Source of the DNA: Tethya wilhelma
Taxonomy: Eukaryota; Porifera; Demospongiae; Tethyida; Tethyidae
Reading direction: 5' to 3'
NCBI GenBank assembly: GCA_964030475.1
Contig: CAXIPT010000001.1
Span: forward strand, 1,104,297 to 1,168,296
DNA length: 64,000 nt
Shown: positions 47,713 to 60,019 of the stretch, in pieces
Layout: every line of letters begins with the position of its first letter
Position numbering within the stretch: the stretch's first letter is position 1
Position numbers and translations under genes: made by a program
Notes under the pieces: model-generated
The model's input: the letters and a program-made list of their open reading frames with translations, nothing else
What the model was told of the DNA's origin: nothing
Databases searched by the model: none

Positions 47713-50569
47713 ATGAAGGGACGAAAGGGACTGTCAATAAGCTTAGCAATGTCACTGTCATTGCTCTGTCTTCTGGTATTGGTATATGAAACTGCTGCTC
47801 AAGGTATGTATTATACAAGTAGAATTAGGCTTGCTCATTCAACCATACTGAGATCAAATTAATTTTTATGATCATAAATTTACACTGTCACATTCAATTC
47901 CTCAAATTCTGAGCAGCAGCTCTAATCTGTGTTCTACAATACTTTTTCTTTTCAGTGTTTGTAACAGTGACAGTGGTTGGTGGTCCAATCTTTGTTGAAG
48001 CTGACACTAACATAACTGTGAGGGTAGCTCTAAATGGGAGGCTCAGTGATGACAATTCAACATATTCAGTACAAATAAGTACTAGAGAAGCTACAGCAAA
48101 AGGTATTTGGTACAAAGTCAATGAACATAATAGAGAAAAATTATTATCACTAAGAAATCATTTCCATACAGCCGAAGAAGACTTTGTCAGTATAAGTGAA
48201 GAGTTGTTGTTTTCACGGGAAGTCAATGTCCATGATGTGATGCTGAGACTGCTTGATGACAGAGTAGTGGAGCAAGCCCAGTTCTTCAATGTCATTGTCA
48301 ACAGCTCCTTTTTTGGTTCAACCACAAACCTCATCGTCATTGAAGATGATCAGGATGGTGAGTTATATCACTGGTTGACATGATACCTGTATGAGAGTAT
48401 TCACTTGTTTGCCTATGTCAAACAATAGTTGTGTACGTATGTGTTTGTCAAAAATCTCATCATGAAGCTCCTTTTTCCCCCTATATAATTATAGTGGTTT
48501 CTATTGCATTTCAAGAGCCCAATTATACTGTGCCAGAGGATTCTCTTGCTTTGGTTTGTGTGAACATTGTTGAAGGAGCTCTTGAAAGAACTGTGCAGTT
48601 TGATATCAGCTTCTCTGCTCTGTTAGCCTCTCGTAAGACGTAGTTTCTAGTTTGGTCAACACACACCATCTGTTCTCATTTACTGTATATACAGCAATCG
48701 ATGACTATTCTGAAGGAGATTTGGCTGGGAGTACGTCCATTAATCCTAACGAAACTGTGGTGTGTATTCCCGTACCAATCCTTCCTGACTCACTTGTGGA
48801 GGACACGGAATCCTTTTCAATGACCATCACTGCTGGACTTGGCGATGTGACTGTTCTTTCTCCCGATTCCACAACAGTTTTCATCACAGACTTGAATGGT
48901 AAAAATTCATTAACTTAATTACTGAGCTGTCTTGTGTATGGTAAGAATATACATAGATGTAAAATCTACATAGTCGTGGTACTGCATGGCTGTATTTTGC
49001 AGGTGGTGTGGTAAGAGTTTTCAATCCAAGAGAGCCACTATTGTCTCCACTGTTTATTATAACAGAGAGTGATTCACATCAGAATGTCTCCTTCTGTTTG
49101 GAGCTAGTCAGCGGAGGTAGACTCCGAAGAGCACTCTCTGTACGCATTGATGTAACCATGAATGATGGAACAGGTAACAAGAAGTTTGGGTTATCGGATA
49201 TACCACTCAATACTTTATTAATGCAAACACTGCTACAGCTACTCAAGATGTGGATTTTGTTCCTTTTTCTGGTATGATTTTGGATATTCCTGCCAATTCT
49301 ACAAATGGTGATCGCGATGTTTGTAGTTTCTTTACAATTCTTGGTGACAATTTTGTGGAAGGGACTGAGCAATTCTTCATCGTGATGACTCCAATAAATC
49401 AATTGGACAGAGTTGAGGACAATGGAACAGTATTCATTGTCAATGATGATGACAGTAAGACACATATCAATGTTGTATATTGTTGAAAGTGAAAGTATAC
49501 ACATGCAGTTGATTCCATTTTTATCTACATTTCTCTCTCCAGTTATTCCTTGTCCTGATCTCCCGAGTCCATTGAATGGTGGTGTCAGTATTGGAATACT
49601 AGAGAGCCTAAACAATGTGCAAGTTGCAAACTACACCTGTGATCCTGGTTACGTCTTGATTCCAGCCCAGTTTGAACGAGTCTGTCTAGTGAACGGAAAC
49701 TGGAGTGGCCTTGATCCACAGTGCACTCGTAAGCCATAAAACAAATACTGTATACTGCTTAATTTTCGAGGTTACTTAATTTTCGCGGATTGCGCTATTG
49801 CAGATTTTCGTTGAATAAGTTTCGCGGATTGATATCTCATTCGTGTGCGCACGCATATGAGCATGCAATTTTTCGTTGAACAATTTTCGCGGATAACGTT
49901 TGATCCACGAAAACCGCGAAAGTTAAGTACCACGAAAATTAAGCGGTATACGGTATGTAATGGTGTGTTATAGAGTCAGCTGAACCTTTTTTGGCATACT
50001 GTTTAACTATTAGCACATTTTCAAGTAAGCATGAAGTGTCATTTTCTTTTCTCACTTACACAGCTGTTAATTGTAGTGCACTCAGTGATCCTTTGATTGG
50101 GCAAGTCAACCTGCCAGACAATGCAGTGTTTGGATCCATAGCCAACTACACTTGTGTAGAAGGATATGTAGTCGATGGTAATGCTTCTCGTGTGTGCCAG
50201 GCAAATGGAGAATGGTCAGGGAACGAGCCTGATTGCATTCGTAAGTTCGAATTCAGTTTGAGAATCAATGGTGAATCTTTTTGTTACAGTTTATCTCTAA
50301 TAAATTATTATATTATTGTCAATTTGTAATTTTCAGCTGCCAACTGTACTGCATTGCCTGATCCAGTCAATGGTTTTGTGACAATGGTGTTCTTTATTAT
50401 GCCTGGAGCAACTCCTCAAAGAATAACAGTCTATTTCTGTGATCCTGGTTACACCTTACTTGGAGACACATCTCGCCAATGCCTCTCAAATGAGACCTGG
50501 AGTGGAAGTGAACCAACTTGTGAAAGTAGGTAGCCAGCCTAGTTAGCCTATGTTTTAAAGTTTACTATC

Positions 50570-50612
<43 letters not shown>

Positions 50613-53398
50613 TAGTTATACACTGTGATCCTCTACTTTCTCCAACTAATGGGCAACTGATTCTCAATGGTACTCAGTTTGGTTCGGTTGCAAACTATGA
50701 CTGTGATGAAGGATACACAGCTGGTGGTGGGAACTCAATAAGATCCTGTGAGTCTAGTGGACAATGGTCTGGTGAACCACTGATATGCTCAGGTATAATT
50801 ATTGTAGCTAGCTATTCACCATTGTCAGTGTAAATCATTAAAGCTTCTTCTATTATATCATTAGGTGTGGATTGTGGCATGCCACCAATACCTGATAAAG
50901 GACAAGGGTTAGTCTTTGGTGTACAGTGCACTCGTAAGCCATAAAACAAATACTGTATACTGCTTAATTTTCGAGGTTACTTAATTTTCGCGGATTGCGC
51001 TATTGCAGATTTTCGTTGAATAAGTTTCGCGGATTGATATCTCATTCGTGTGCGCACGCATATGAGCATGCAATTTTTCGTTGAACAATTTTCGCGGATA
51101 ACGTTTGATCCACGAAAACCGCGAAAGTTAAGTACCACGAAAATTAAGCGGTATACGGTATGTAATGGTGTGTTATAGAGTCAGCTGAACCTTTTTTGGC
51201 ATACTGTTTAACTATTAGCACATTTTCAAGTAAGCATGAAGTGTCATTTTCTTTTCTCACTTACACAGCTGTTAATTGTAGTGCACTCAGTGATCCTTTG
51301 ATTGGGCAAGTCAACCTGCCAGACAATGCAGTGTTTGGATCCATAGCCAACTACACTTGTGTAGAAGGATATGTAGTCGATGGTAATGCTTCTCGTGTGT
51401 GCCAGGCAAATGGAGAATGGTCAGGGAACGAGCCTGATTGCATTCGTAAGTTCGAATTCAGTTTGAGAATCAATGGTGAATCTTTTTGTTACAGTTTATC
51501 TCTAATAAATTATTATATTATTGTCAATTTGTAATTTTCAGCTGCCAACTGTACTGCATTGCCTGATCCAGTCAATGGTTTTGTGACAATGGTGTTCTTT
51601 ATTATGCCTGGAGCAACTCCTCAAAGAATAACAGTCTATTTCTGTGATCCTGGTTACACCTTACTTGGAGACACATCTCGCCAATGCCTCTCAAATGAGA
51701 CCTGGAGTGGAAGTGAACCAACTTGTGAAAGTAGGTAGCCAGCCTAGTTAGCCTATGTTTTAAAGTTTACTATCTTCACACACACGCACACACACACACA
51801 CACACACGCACACACACACACACACACACTATAGTTATACACTGTGATCCTCTACTTTCTCCAACTAATGGGCAACTGATTCTCAATGGTACTCAGTTTG
51901 GTTCGGTTGCAAACTATGACTGTGATGAAGGATACACAGCTGGTGGTGGGAACTCAATAAGATCCTGTGAGTCTAGTGGACAATGGTCTGGTGAACCACT
52001 GATATGCTCAGGTATAATTATTGTAGCTAGCTATTCACCATTGTCAGTGTAAATCATTAAAGCTTCTTCTATTATATCATTAGGTGTGGATTGTGGCATG
52101 CCACCAATACCTGATAAAGGACAAGGGTTAGTCTTTGGTGGTACAAGGTTTGACATCGGCATGGTTGCTTACACGTGTGATGAAGGGCACACTCTGGTTG
52201 GTGTTGCTAATCAAACCTGTGAATCCAATGGAAGGTGGTCTTCAAGTGTTCCACTGTGTAATCGTAAGTTGAGCATTGTAGCTATTATAGCTATTATAGC
52301 TACATACACAGGTCATGAAAATCAGTCGTAGAAAATTAAATCCATGCAGGGGCCTAGCTTAAAATTATCTAATTAGCTACACATTATATAAACTGTTCTG
52401 CTCATCCTTTTCTAGCGATTGTATGTGGAGGTCTGGAGTCTCCCGTTGAGGGTCAAGTTGACTTTAACATGCCACCAGTGTTTCAAACACAAGCTGTATA
52501 CAGTTGTAACAATGGCTATGCTTTGGTGGGCAACAACACAAGAGAGTGCTTGGCAAGTGGACAGTGGTCAGGATTGGAGCCTTCCTGTGAGAGTAAGTTA
52601 TACATACAAAGATAGTGTCTGAGTGAACATAGAATTATTGGTTGTGCATACGTTCATGATTGTACATCCAGTCAGAGATTGTGGAAGCCTTCAAGACCCA
52701 GAGAATGGACAGGTGCTTTTGAGCTCCACAACTTACGGATCAGTGGCTCAATACAACTGCTCAAGCGGCTATGTGCTCTCTGGGAGTCAGGGTAGTAACA
52801 GGACTTGTCTAGAGACAGGAGAATGGTCAGATCAAGCACCAAGTTGTCTCTTAGGTATGTAAGTGATACAGTACGCCTAGCAAGAGGTCACTTGAGTAAC
52901 AGTGGATACAAGCAAGAGAAGTATGGATGACAACTGTTTTTTTCCCCCAGTACCATCCACAGGAGGAGTTGATACAGGAGTCCCCGAGGGTAGAGGAGTC
53001 TCTGTCACTGTGATAGCCGTGTCAGTCAGTGTGGGGGGATTCGTGCTAGCAGTGATCATTACAGCTATTGTCATCCTCCTTGCTGCCATAAAGTCCAGGA
53101 GAAAATCAAGTTACACTTTTGGAGAAGGAAGAAAATCAACAGGATTTTATGGTTGGTGTTCTCTATTGTTTTATCAAACAATAGAATCTAATGATATTAA
53201 ATTTCTCTCATGTTTACCCTAACAGAGGTTCAACCAACCACCGTTGTGAGTGCAGCATTATATGGAACAAGTGAACATAACACCAGACGCCATTCATCAT
53301 TGGAGTTCAGCCTGGCTGAGAACATGATACCAGGCACACTAACGTTTAAGAATCACAATATCATACAACTATCTAACAATAGCATCAATCAACAATGA
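47713..53398 (+). CDS. Gene G: Calx-beta/CCP single-pass membrane protein
   Basis: Predicted membrane protein of 1,135 residues as assembled (931 without the internal duplication). Signal 47713-47803 (MKGRKGLSISLAMSLSLLCL); Calx-beta 1 = 47956-48102 + 48172-48357; Calx-beta 2 = 48495-48632 + 48695-48898; Calx-beta 3 = 49003-49173 + 49239-49454; CCP exons 49543-49728, 50064-50240, 50337-50525, 50616-50792, chimeric 50865-50933, 51269-51445, 51542-51730, 51835-52011, 52084-52263, 52416-52592, 52672-52854; membrane exon 52951-53151; tail 53226-53398. The helix (VIAVSVSVGGFVLAVIITAI) is followed by KSRRKSSYTF. The tail has SSLEFSLAENM and ends SINQQ. All introns are phase 1. CCP exons 2-4 occur twice because of a 1.2-kb tandem duplication that may be an assembly error. 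Confidence 0.88.
49746..49955. mobile_element. MITE, TACCGTATAC-type, 210 bp (copy at 50951-51160)
   Basis: The left end TACTGTATACTGCTTAATTTTCG pairs with CGAAAATTAAGCGGTATACGGTA at the right; shortened arms such as TTTTCGCGGAT and ATCCACGAAAA are nested inside. Length and terminal TACCGTAT resemble the 11422, 14581 and 59057 elements but the inner arm differs. The second copy at 50951-51160 is part of the surrounding duplication, not an independent insertion. Confidence 0.85.
50865..50933 (+). pseudogene. Chimeric truncated CCP exon at the gene G duplication junction
   Basis: The exon has a normal acceptor and begins as CCP 5 (VDCGMPPIPDKGQG, VFG), then jumps to the last codons of CCP 1 (QCT) and its GTAAG donor. 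At 69 bases it keeps phase 1 and the reading frame but encodes only about a third of a CCP with two of four Cys, so it could not fold normally. It exists only if the duplication is real. Confidence 0.7.
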
Positions 53399-53593
53399 AA
53401 TGACTAACACTTTTTATCGTCCATGATCCATGATGAATATAGTAAGCAGAGTATAATACATGTACACATTAAAACTGAATAAGTGATAACAGGTTGCACT
53501 GATAAATAGTCTGAGAATGTTCCATTTAAGTACGACTCACAGATGACAGTTCATACTAGCACTATGTATACTGTAACAGTTATGGTAATATGT
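53399..53593. other. Intergenic region between convergent gene G and the dynein gene
   Basis: Only 195 bases separate the stop codon of G (plus) and that of the dynein gene (minus), so their 3' UTRs must be very short or overlap. No clear AATAAA is seen in either direction. Confidence 0.6.
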
Positions 53594-55353
53594 TCATACA
53601 CTCAGCAGAAGGCACACTCCTGCAATGACCCACTTGGCAGGCTTTTCTTTGGTCTTGAGGTTGAACGTCCACACGTACGTTGGCCCGCGCATCCTAGTCT
53701 TGTAGACAGGACACTCGTACACACTCTTTGTGTCTTGCTTGTCGACCAGAATGGCTTTGATGAACATCACAGGCATGCTTGGAGTGAGCTCCTTCAACTG
53801 CGACTCCTGAATAAGCCCAGTTTGTGTATCCCATCTTGCCCCTTCCATGAGGAGACCATGGACGTAGGACCCTTCTCTTGGAGGACTGCTAAAGTCTTCG
53901 CGATGTTTCTTCGTCACGTCACACTGGAGACACATCTTGTCGAGAGGCCACTCGTTCTTACGAGCCATTGACTGCATGATGGCAGTGAGGAAAGACTGAG
54001 GGTTGAAGAATCCAGCAAGCCAGATGCAAGCAGGCAAGGAGAAGTCCGACACCCAGTTCTCAAACTCACGGATACGAAGGAGGAGATCAGCGTACCAGGC
54101 AGCGAGGCCGTTCATCGAGGGATAAGCTCGTTTGGTCCAACTGTCTGGGGTGGTGTCAAAGAAGAGTGCGTTTTGAAGACTCTCCATGTCAGCTGTGATG
54201 GTGAGTTCACCCTGAAGTCAGAGAACAAACAAAAGTAGATGTTTACAATAATGGCAGGTACTGTGGTCATAGCTTATCTCAACATACCTTCAAACCAAGA
54301 TCAAGTTCTTTCAGAGACCTCCTGATTTCACTGGTGAGTGTGTTCATCCTCTCACACTCCTGCAAAGCAACCAGCACATAGGGTGTCTTTTCCTCAGCTT
54401 TGCCATGAAGCTCAACCATATTGAACTCTTCAGGAAGCTTTTCGAGGATTTCATCCAAAATAGACTTAACCTAATCAAAAGGAATGGTCATAACTATCAA
54501 CAGAACACAACAACAAACGTTGTACAAAAAAATTTCATCTACACAGATGTTCTTTCAACAAACCTTTTCTTCTCTGGTGCCCCCAGCAGCTCCTGCTCCA
54601 GAGGAGTCTCTTGGCTGCATCTCAAGGACTGTCCTGAAGAGATTCTCCGAGGTGGTTGTCAGGAAGCCTATCTCAGCATTGGGGTGGAGACCGTAGAGGT
54701 AGGGAGTCTCAGGTGGGAGGTTCTCATCAATATAGCCATGGTAGCCAATGTAGTCCAAGTTGGGAGGAGAGGCAAATCCAGGTGCAAGCAAGAGCTCACC
54801 ATCGAGCTGAAGTGCAAGATTGACCAATAATTTTTTGAAAAACGGTAGAGCTATACCATGTATCAGTTTGCTCACTTGTTCAGGTCTCATGAACTCTTCA
54901 AGGTATGTCTTACACAGCCTCCTATCCCAGTCGTCAGTGATGTGACCACCATACATAATCTCACCAAACAGGTAGCGCAAATCAGTCCATGGTACCTGTA
55001 AGACCAAGAGAACAATTCACTCATCACTTGGCACCTGTACCACCATCACACTGTCACAAACACAATCCACATGAAGATTCTAAGAATCTTTTACCTTTGA
55101 GTTGGCCTCTAGATAGTTGTAGAGCACATTGACACTGATGGTGAGGTCACCAGTGTTGAATGGGTAGGAGCGGTTCCATCCTTGAGGACCAAACTTCCTC
55201 CTCTCAATCACCACAGCATGGAAGTAGACCAGAGAGAAGAGAATGCTCTTGAACTCAGTCTCACGAGAACACATTTCAAGAGTATCCTATGCATCACAAT
55301 CATCATTATGAAAGATTGGATAACTAACTACTTGGCTATAATAAACAATCTTT

Positions 55354-55397
<44 letters not shown>

Positions 55398-58300
55398 GTG
55401 TGTGCCCTTTCTTACCTGATTGAAGTTGTCCAGAGCCTTGTGTAGATTGGCCAACATACCAGTTGGTGGTTCATTAGTGATCTTGATTGATGACTCCAGT
55501 ATACCCTGCCAAACAAAAGAACCATACACAGTTCCACACCATTGCTTCGATGATCAATCAGTGTTACATTACCTGAGGTATGATGTGAGACTCTGGAATT
55601 GGAGCTGGTTCAGCAGACATGTAGACACGGTAGGATTGATGGCTCCCTTCACTGTACTGCTCCAGAGTCTTCTCTAGCTTAGACAGCCACTTGGCCACAA
55701 GATGGATGTTCTAAAGAGAGAGGACATTAAACTATGAAATACTCACAATCACGATGCACCAACAAGCAGCCAACAAACCTGTAGGATAACCCAGTGTCCT
55801 TCCTTAGAGGCCACTTCAAGAGCATTCTCAGCCACAACTTCTTGACCCTGGATGTGTTATAGAACAATCTTTATCACACACCACCAGCAGCAACAAGAGC
55901 CAATGATTCTCCTATATTATAGCTCCATGTACAGAAATATTCTCCTCAACCATACCTGTCCCAGTGAGACATTGTGGAAGTTTCCAGCATCGAGAGTGAA
56001 GCCTAGCTTCCTTCCAACAGCCTCGACATCTTTGAGAGGGTCTACTCCAGGACTCAGGACAAAGAACACTGGTGTAGCTGGACCGGTCTCTTCATATGAC
56101 GTCTCAAATGGTATGGTACGCTTTTCCACATACTTGGTACCAATCTGTTCCTCCACATACAACCTGCAATAGCATAAACAGTGGTAGTTGTACTAATACT
56201 CACTTGCTCTGAAGTAATGTAAGCTTAAAGATGCATGGTGCATAAACTACAATAAACAAACACATGCATAGTAATTTCCAGAGTATGATTGTGCTTTTAC
56301 GAGACGGGTTAGGATAGAATTACACTACTAGGCCTTTTCCAACCATATTTATAGGCGGGATTTAGTGTACATGTAAGTGGATACACTTTTCCTAGCTTAT
56401 GCCATGGGGAGGGGAATTTAGTGTATAGTTATTAATTCCAAACACACGCACTATAATCAAATTGCAAACTTTCAGACTGCAATAGTAGGACAGTAGAGAA
56501 TTTTTAGTGCCAAAACTAGCTTGACCTGCACGTGTTTCTGCTTGTTAATTGGTAAAAGGTCGTCATGATTCACCAATTTGCCAAATTTTCTGGCTATAAG
56601 CTATATAGAAGAAAATAGTGTACCTCTATGCTAAATCCATCCTATATATATGGGTGGGGTTTTTAACGTTGGGTACACTGAGATTTTGGCCAGCCTGCCC
56701 ATATATATAGGAGGGAAATAGTGTATCCCCACACTAAATCCCGCCTACAATCCCTTACGAGACAGCATAGGTCATCCTGTCTGGTCTCAGAGCTCTCATC
56801 ATGCAGAGCTTCTGAAGTGAATTCTTGTTCTTCCACTCTTGAGGGAACTTCTCCTTCTCAGGACATTCACTGTCAACAAACTTCTTCCAGCGCTTAGCAG
56901 AACCCTGTAGGCATACATCAATGGTCACAGTAACAGACTTGCATTAATGAGCATAATTTCATAAAGTAAAAACCAGTTAGTAGAACAGAGAGTAGTATAG
57001 AAGCAACATGAAAATTCAAACAGTCTTATCTTTACAAACAATCCCAAACCTAAAGGAACCCTCCCAATGCTTGCTCAGGCAAATAAATGTCTAGTAGTAA
57101 ATTGGCCAAACATGTATTTGGCAATTCAACTACTACACTTCCACACAGACAACAGTAACACTTGGTTGCATCATACCTCTATGTCTCTGTCAAGGTTCCT
57201 GAACTGTTCCATATTGGAGAGGGCCTTGATACCACCCCAGCAGTGATTGGAAAGGAACTCAACGGGACTGGTGACATTGGGTATGGCAGGGAATCGCAGC
57301 AAGAAGTCCAACTCAGTAGGATCAATTTGCTTGTTCATGAGCAAAACCTACACACACCACAAACAACAATCCTTACAGCTAGTCATTGATAATGTGGGAA
57401 TACTGTAGGTTGGAAATTTTTCACTGTTGAAACAATTTTGCCACAGGTGTGAGTGGAGAAAATCTAAAACATATGGCAATCTTTACTGAATTGGTCAAAT
57501 GAAAAATTGAACAAGTGAAAATTTTAGCAATGAAAAATTTCTAATCTACAATACATCAAATGTTTGGGATCGTGATGTGTGCTGCTCCCTTGCTATTATC
57601 TATGGCTATACCTGAAATGTGACTTGTGAAGTGAAGGTGAGTTTGTCCTTCTCAAAGAGACCTCTGGTGGTATACATGAACACGGAGTAGGTGATGCTAT
57701 CAATGAGGTTATCCACTCTAATCTTCACGTCTTCTGAAGGCTCAGCTCTGTCAATGGCCTTGTGAAACACCACACTGAAGGCCTGTATGGAGAGTGGGAG
57801 GCAACGACAAAAGATGGATATGAAAATTGTAAGCCATGAATTCGAAGCCAAAATTTAAAGCTAAACATACAATCAAACAAACAAACAAACACACAAACAA
57901 ACAAACATACAAGATTAAGAGGAGTTTGTACCTTTAGTGAGAATTGGTAGAGAGGGTTGATCTTGTAGAGGTCATTGAGAATGAAGTAAAGTAGAGAGGC
58001 TCTGGCAGCTGCTGGGCGATAGCTCTCTCTGGCTTCATTGATCTTCTTCTCAGTAACAAGAGCTTCTGCAACCTGAATAAAACATCAACAGAATGTGGTC
58101 ATTTTGACCGTTCTTGAAAGTTTGCATTTAACACTTGCTTTTTGTTCAATTTCAGCTGCAGTTCTCTTAGTGATCTCGAGGTTCTCCACGAGAGCTGTGT
58201 CCCCAAGGAAGTTACCCCCGGCAGAGGAGAGACGAGAGAGAAGAGAGTCCTCCAATTCCTTCAGCTTGATCTTGAAGTCATTCTGTTGCTTTGTCAGCTC

Positions 58301-60019
58301 AGCCTGGGAAAGTGCAGCACTCATAATATTAAACATAACAGTGTGTATGGACTTACACAGGAATAAGAATACACACACTAAATACAACCATACACAAACT
58401 AACCTACTGCTACACATCTACGGAGACCGAACAACTTTACCACTCGTGTATGCATAACCAGGGCAGTACACTGAGCAAGTACAAAAGATCCTTACCTTTG
58501 TTTTCTCAAGATCTGGTCTCTCTGTGGCCACAACCTCAGCAAGGAGCTGCTCTTCAAGACCATCCCTAGTCACAGTGAAGTTGATGAGTGTTGTCTGGGC
58601 TTGCATTTCAGGCTTGTAGTGTGGATTGGCCAGTTTGGTCTACATTGTTACAAAAGAAAATTAAACCAAATAATAACTGAGCAATAAATCTTGATCCAAG
58701 CAAATAATACTATAAACTTTTGTCTGTTTTTTGTATCAATTTGAGCATCCTATGGATGAGCTCACCTGTAGGATGAGTCTGAACTGAGGGTGGTACTCCA
58801 CCTCCTTGTCTCCGATCTTGATGTACCTGCCCTTCTTGATGGTGAGTCGTCCCAGCAAGGGGTCCAACACTGGATCCACACTCTCCATGATGTTCTCAAG
58901 CATAAGACAATCGCCATTAGCAACAGCCCTCTCAATAGCATCAAGATATCTGAATTGCACACATAGCAACACATTAATAGTGGGTACAAACCAACACAAA
59001 CACTGGTCTTGAACTAGCTGGGGAATGTGAATTCATACTGAGAATTACTATAGATATACCGTATAGCCGGAAATTTTCGTAGGTGCAAAATTTCGTATAA
59101 ATGCGGCAGAAGAAATTTTCGTAGTTTTAAATTTCGTATACGTGGCGCGCGCTCGTATAAAGTAAATGCGGAAGTTAAATTTTCGCAGTTTTAATTTTCG
59201 TATATTCGAACCGCATACAAAATATACGAAATTTTCCACCATACGAAAATTTCCCGCTATACGGTATACAAGATGGTAGCACAGTTCTATATGTAGTTCT
59301 AAGCACCCACCCATTACTTATAGTGAAATGGAGAGTAGACTATGAATGCCACAATTATTTGCAAATGGAAATGCTTTCAAATCAATGGTATATATGTAGC
59401 ATTCTGAAGGCCAAACGATATCCTACTACTTGTAAGATTGAAAGTCACTCACCCTTTCTGGCCAAGACGAACCAGCTTGAGAGAGTCTCCTTCTCTGGTC
59501 TTGATCCACTTGATGCCCTGTAGCTGAGGGTCAATCATCAGGGGCCACCTCTCGGCATTAGTTAGAATGGTGGCATTCTCAATGGACATCCGATCACTAG
59601 GTAGGTTCTCATTGTTCCAGCGTGCAATGGTTGCACCGTCAGTCAACAGGGAGAGCACATCAAGACCCTCTGTCATAGGAATAGCAGGCTAGAGAGTGAG
59701 AGGAGGGGAACAATGTGATCATGGATTGTAGCACAGTTGCCAGTCACAAATGCAAATATGAACAAGCTTCACAGCTCATAAGAGTCAGTTTTTTTCCTAG
59801 GTTGTATCACTCAATTTGGTACTCACATTGAGAGTCTTGAGAAACTCTTGCCATTTGTTCTCCAATAGATCGACACGATACGATTTCCCAAAGCAACCAA
59901 CGTATGAGAGATAGGAGGCAGTGAGGAGCACATCACCAGCCAGGGTCTTCTCTTCCTGCTTGAACTTCTCCACCGACTCAGCCCATCTAACCTTCTCAGA
60001 GGCTAGACCACCAACCAAT
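53594..60019 (-). CDS. Dynein part: AAA5, buttress, AAA6 and C-terminal domain
   Basis: AAA5 spans about 58496-60019 ([40 protein letters not shown]). The buttress helix pair follows (58139-58639). AAA6 includes [13 protein letters not shown] (55956-56163) and GHWVILQNIHLV across 55573-55847. The C-terminal domain ends with a 618-base last exon encoding [18 protein letters not shown] and [20 protein letters not shown]. The frame is open throughout, with no disabling change. Confidence 0.9.

Larger units (their letters stand above)
49718..52140 (+). repeat. 1.2-kb tandem duplication within gene G
   Basis: Copy 1 is 49718-50921 and copy 2 is 50923-52140. Exons and introns appear identical; the only clear difference is a CA microsatellite (about 50571-50610 versus 51775-51829), 14 bases longer and interrupted by CG in copy 2. 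The breakpoints fall inside two CCP exons, joining the start of CCP 5 to the end of CCP 1 with one extra base. Confidence 0.92.

Noticed and set aside
54807..54875. Lineage-specific 23-residue insertion in dynein
   Set aside because: It has splice consensus at both ends and interrupts a conserved block; it is better read as a small intron.
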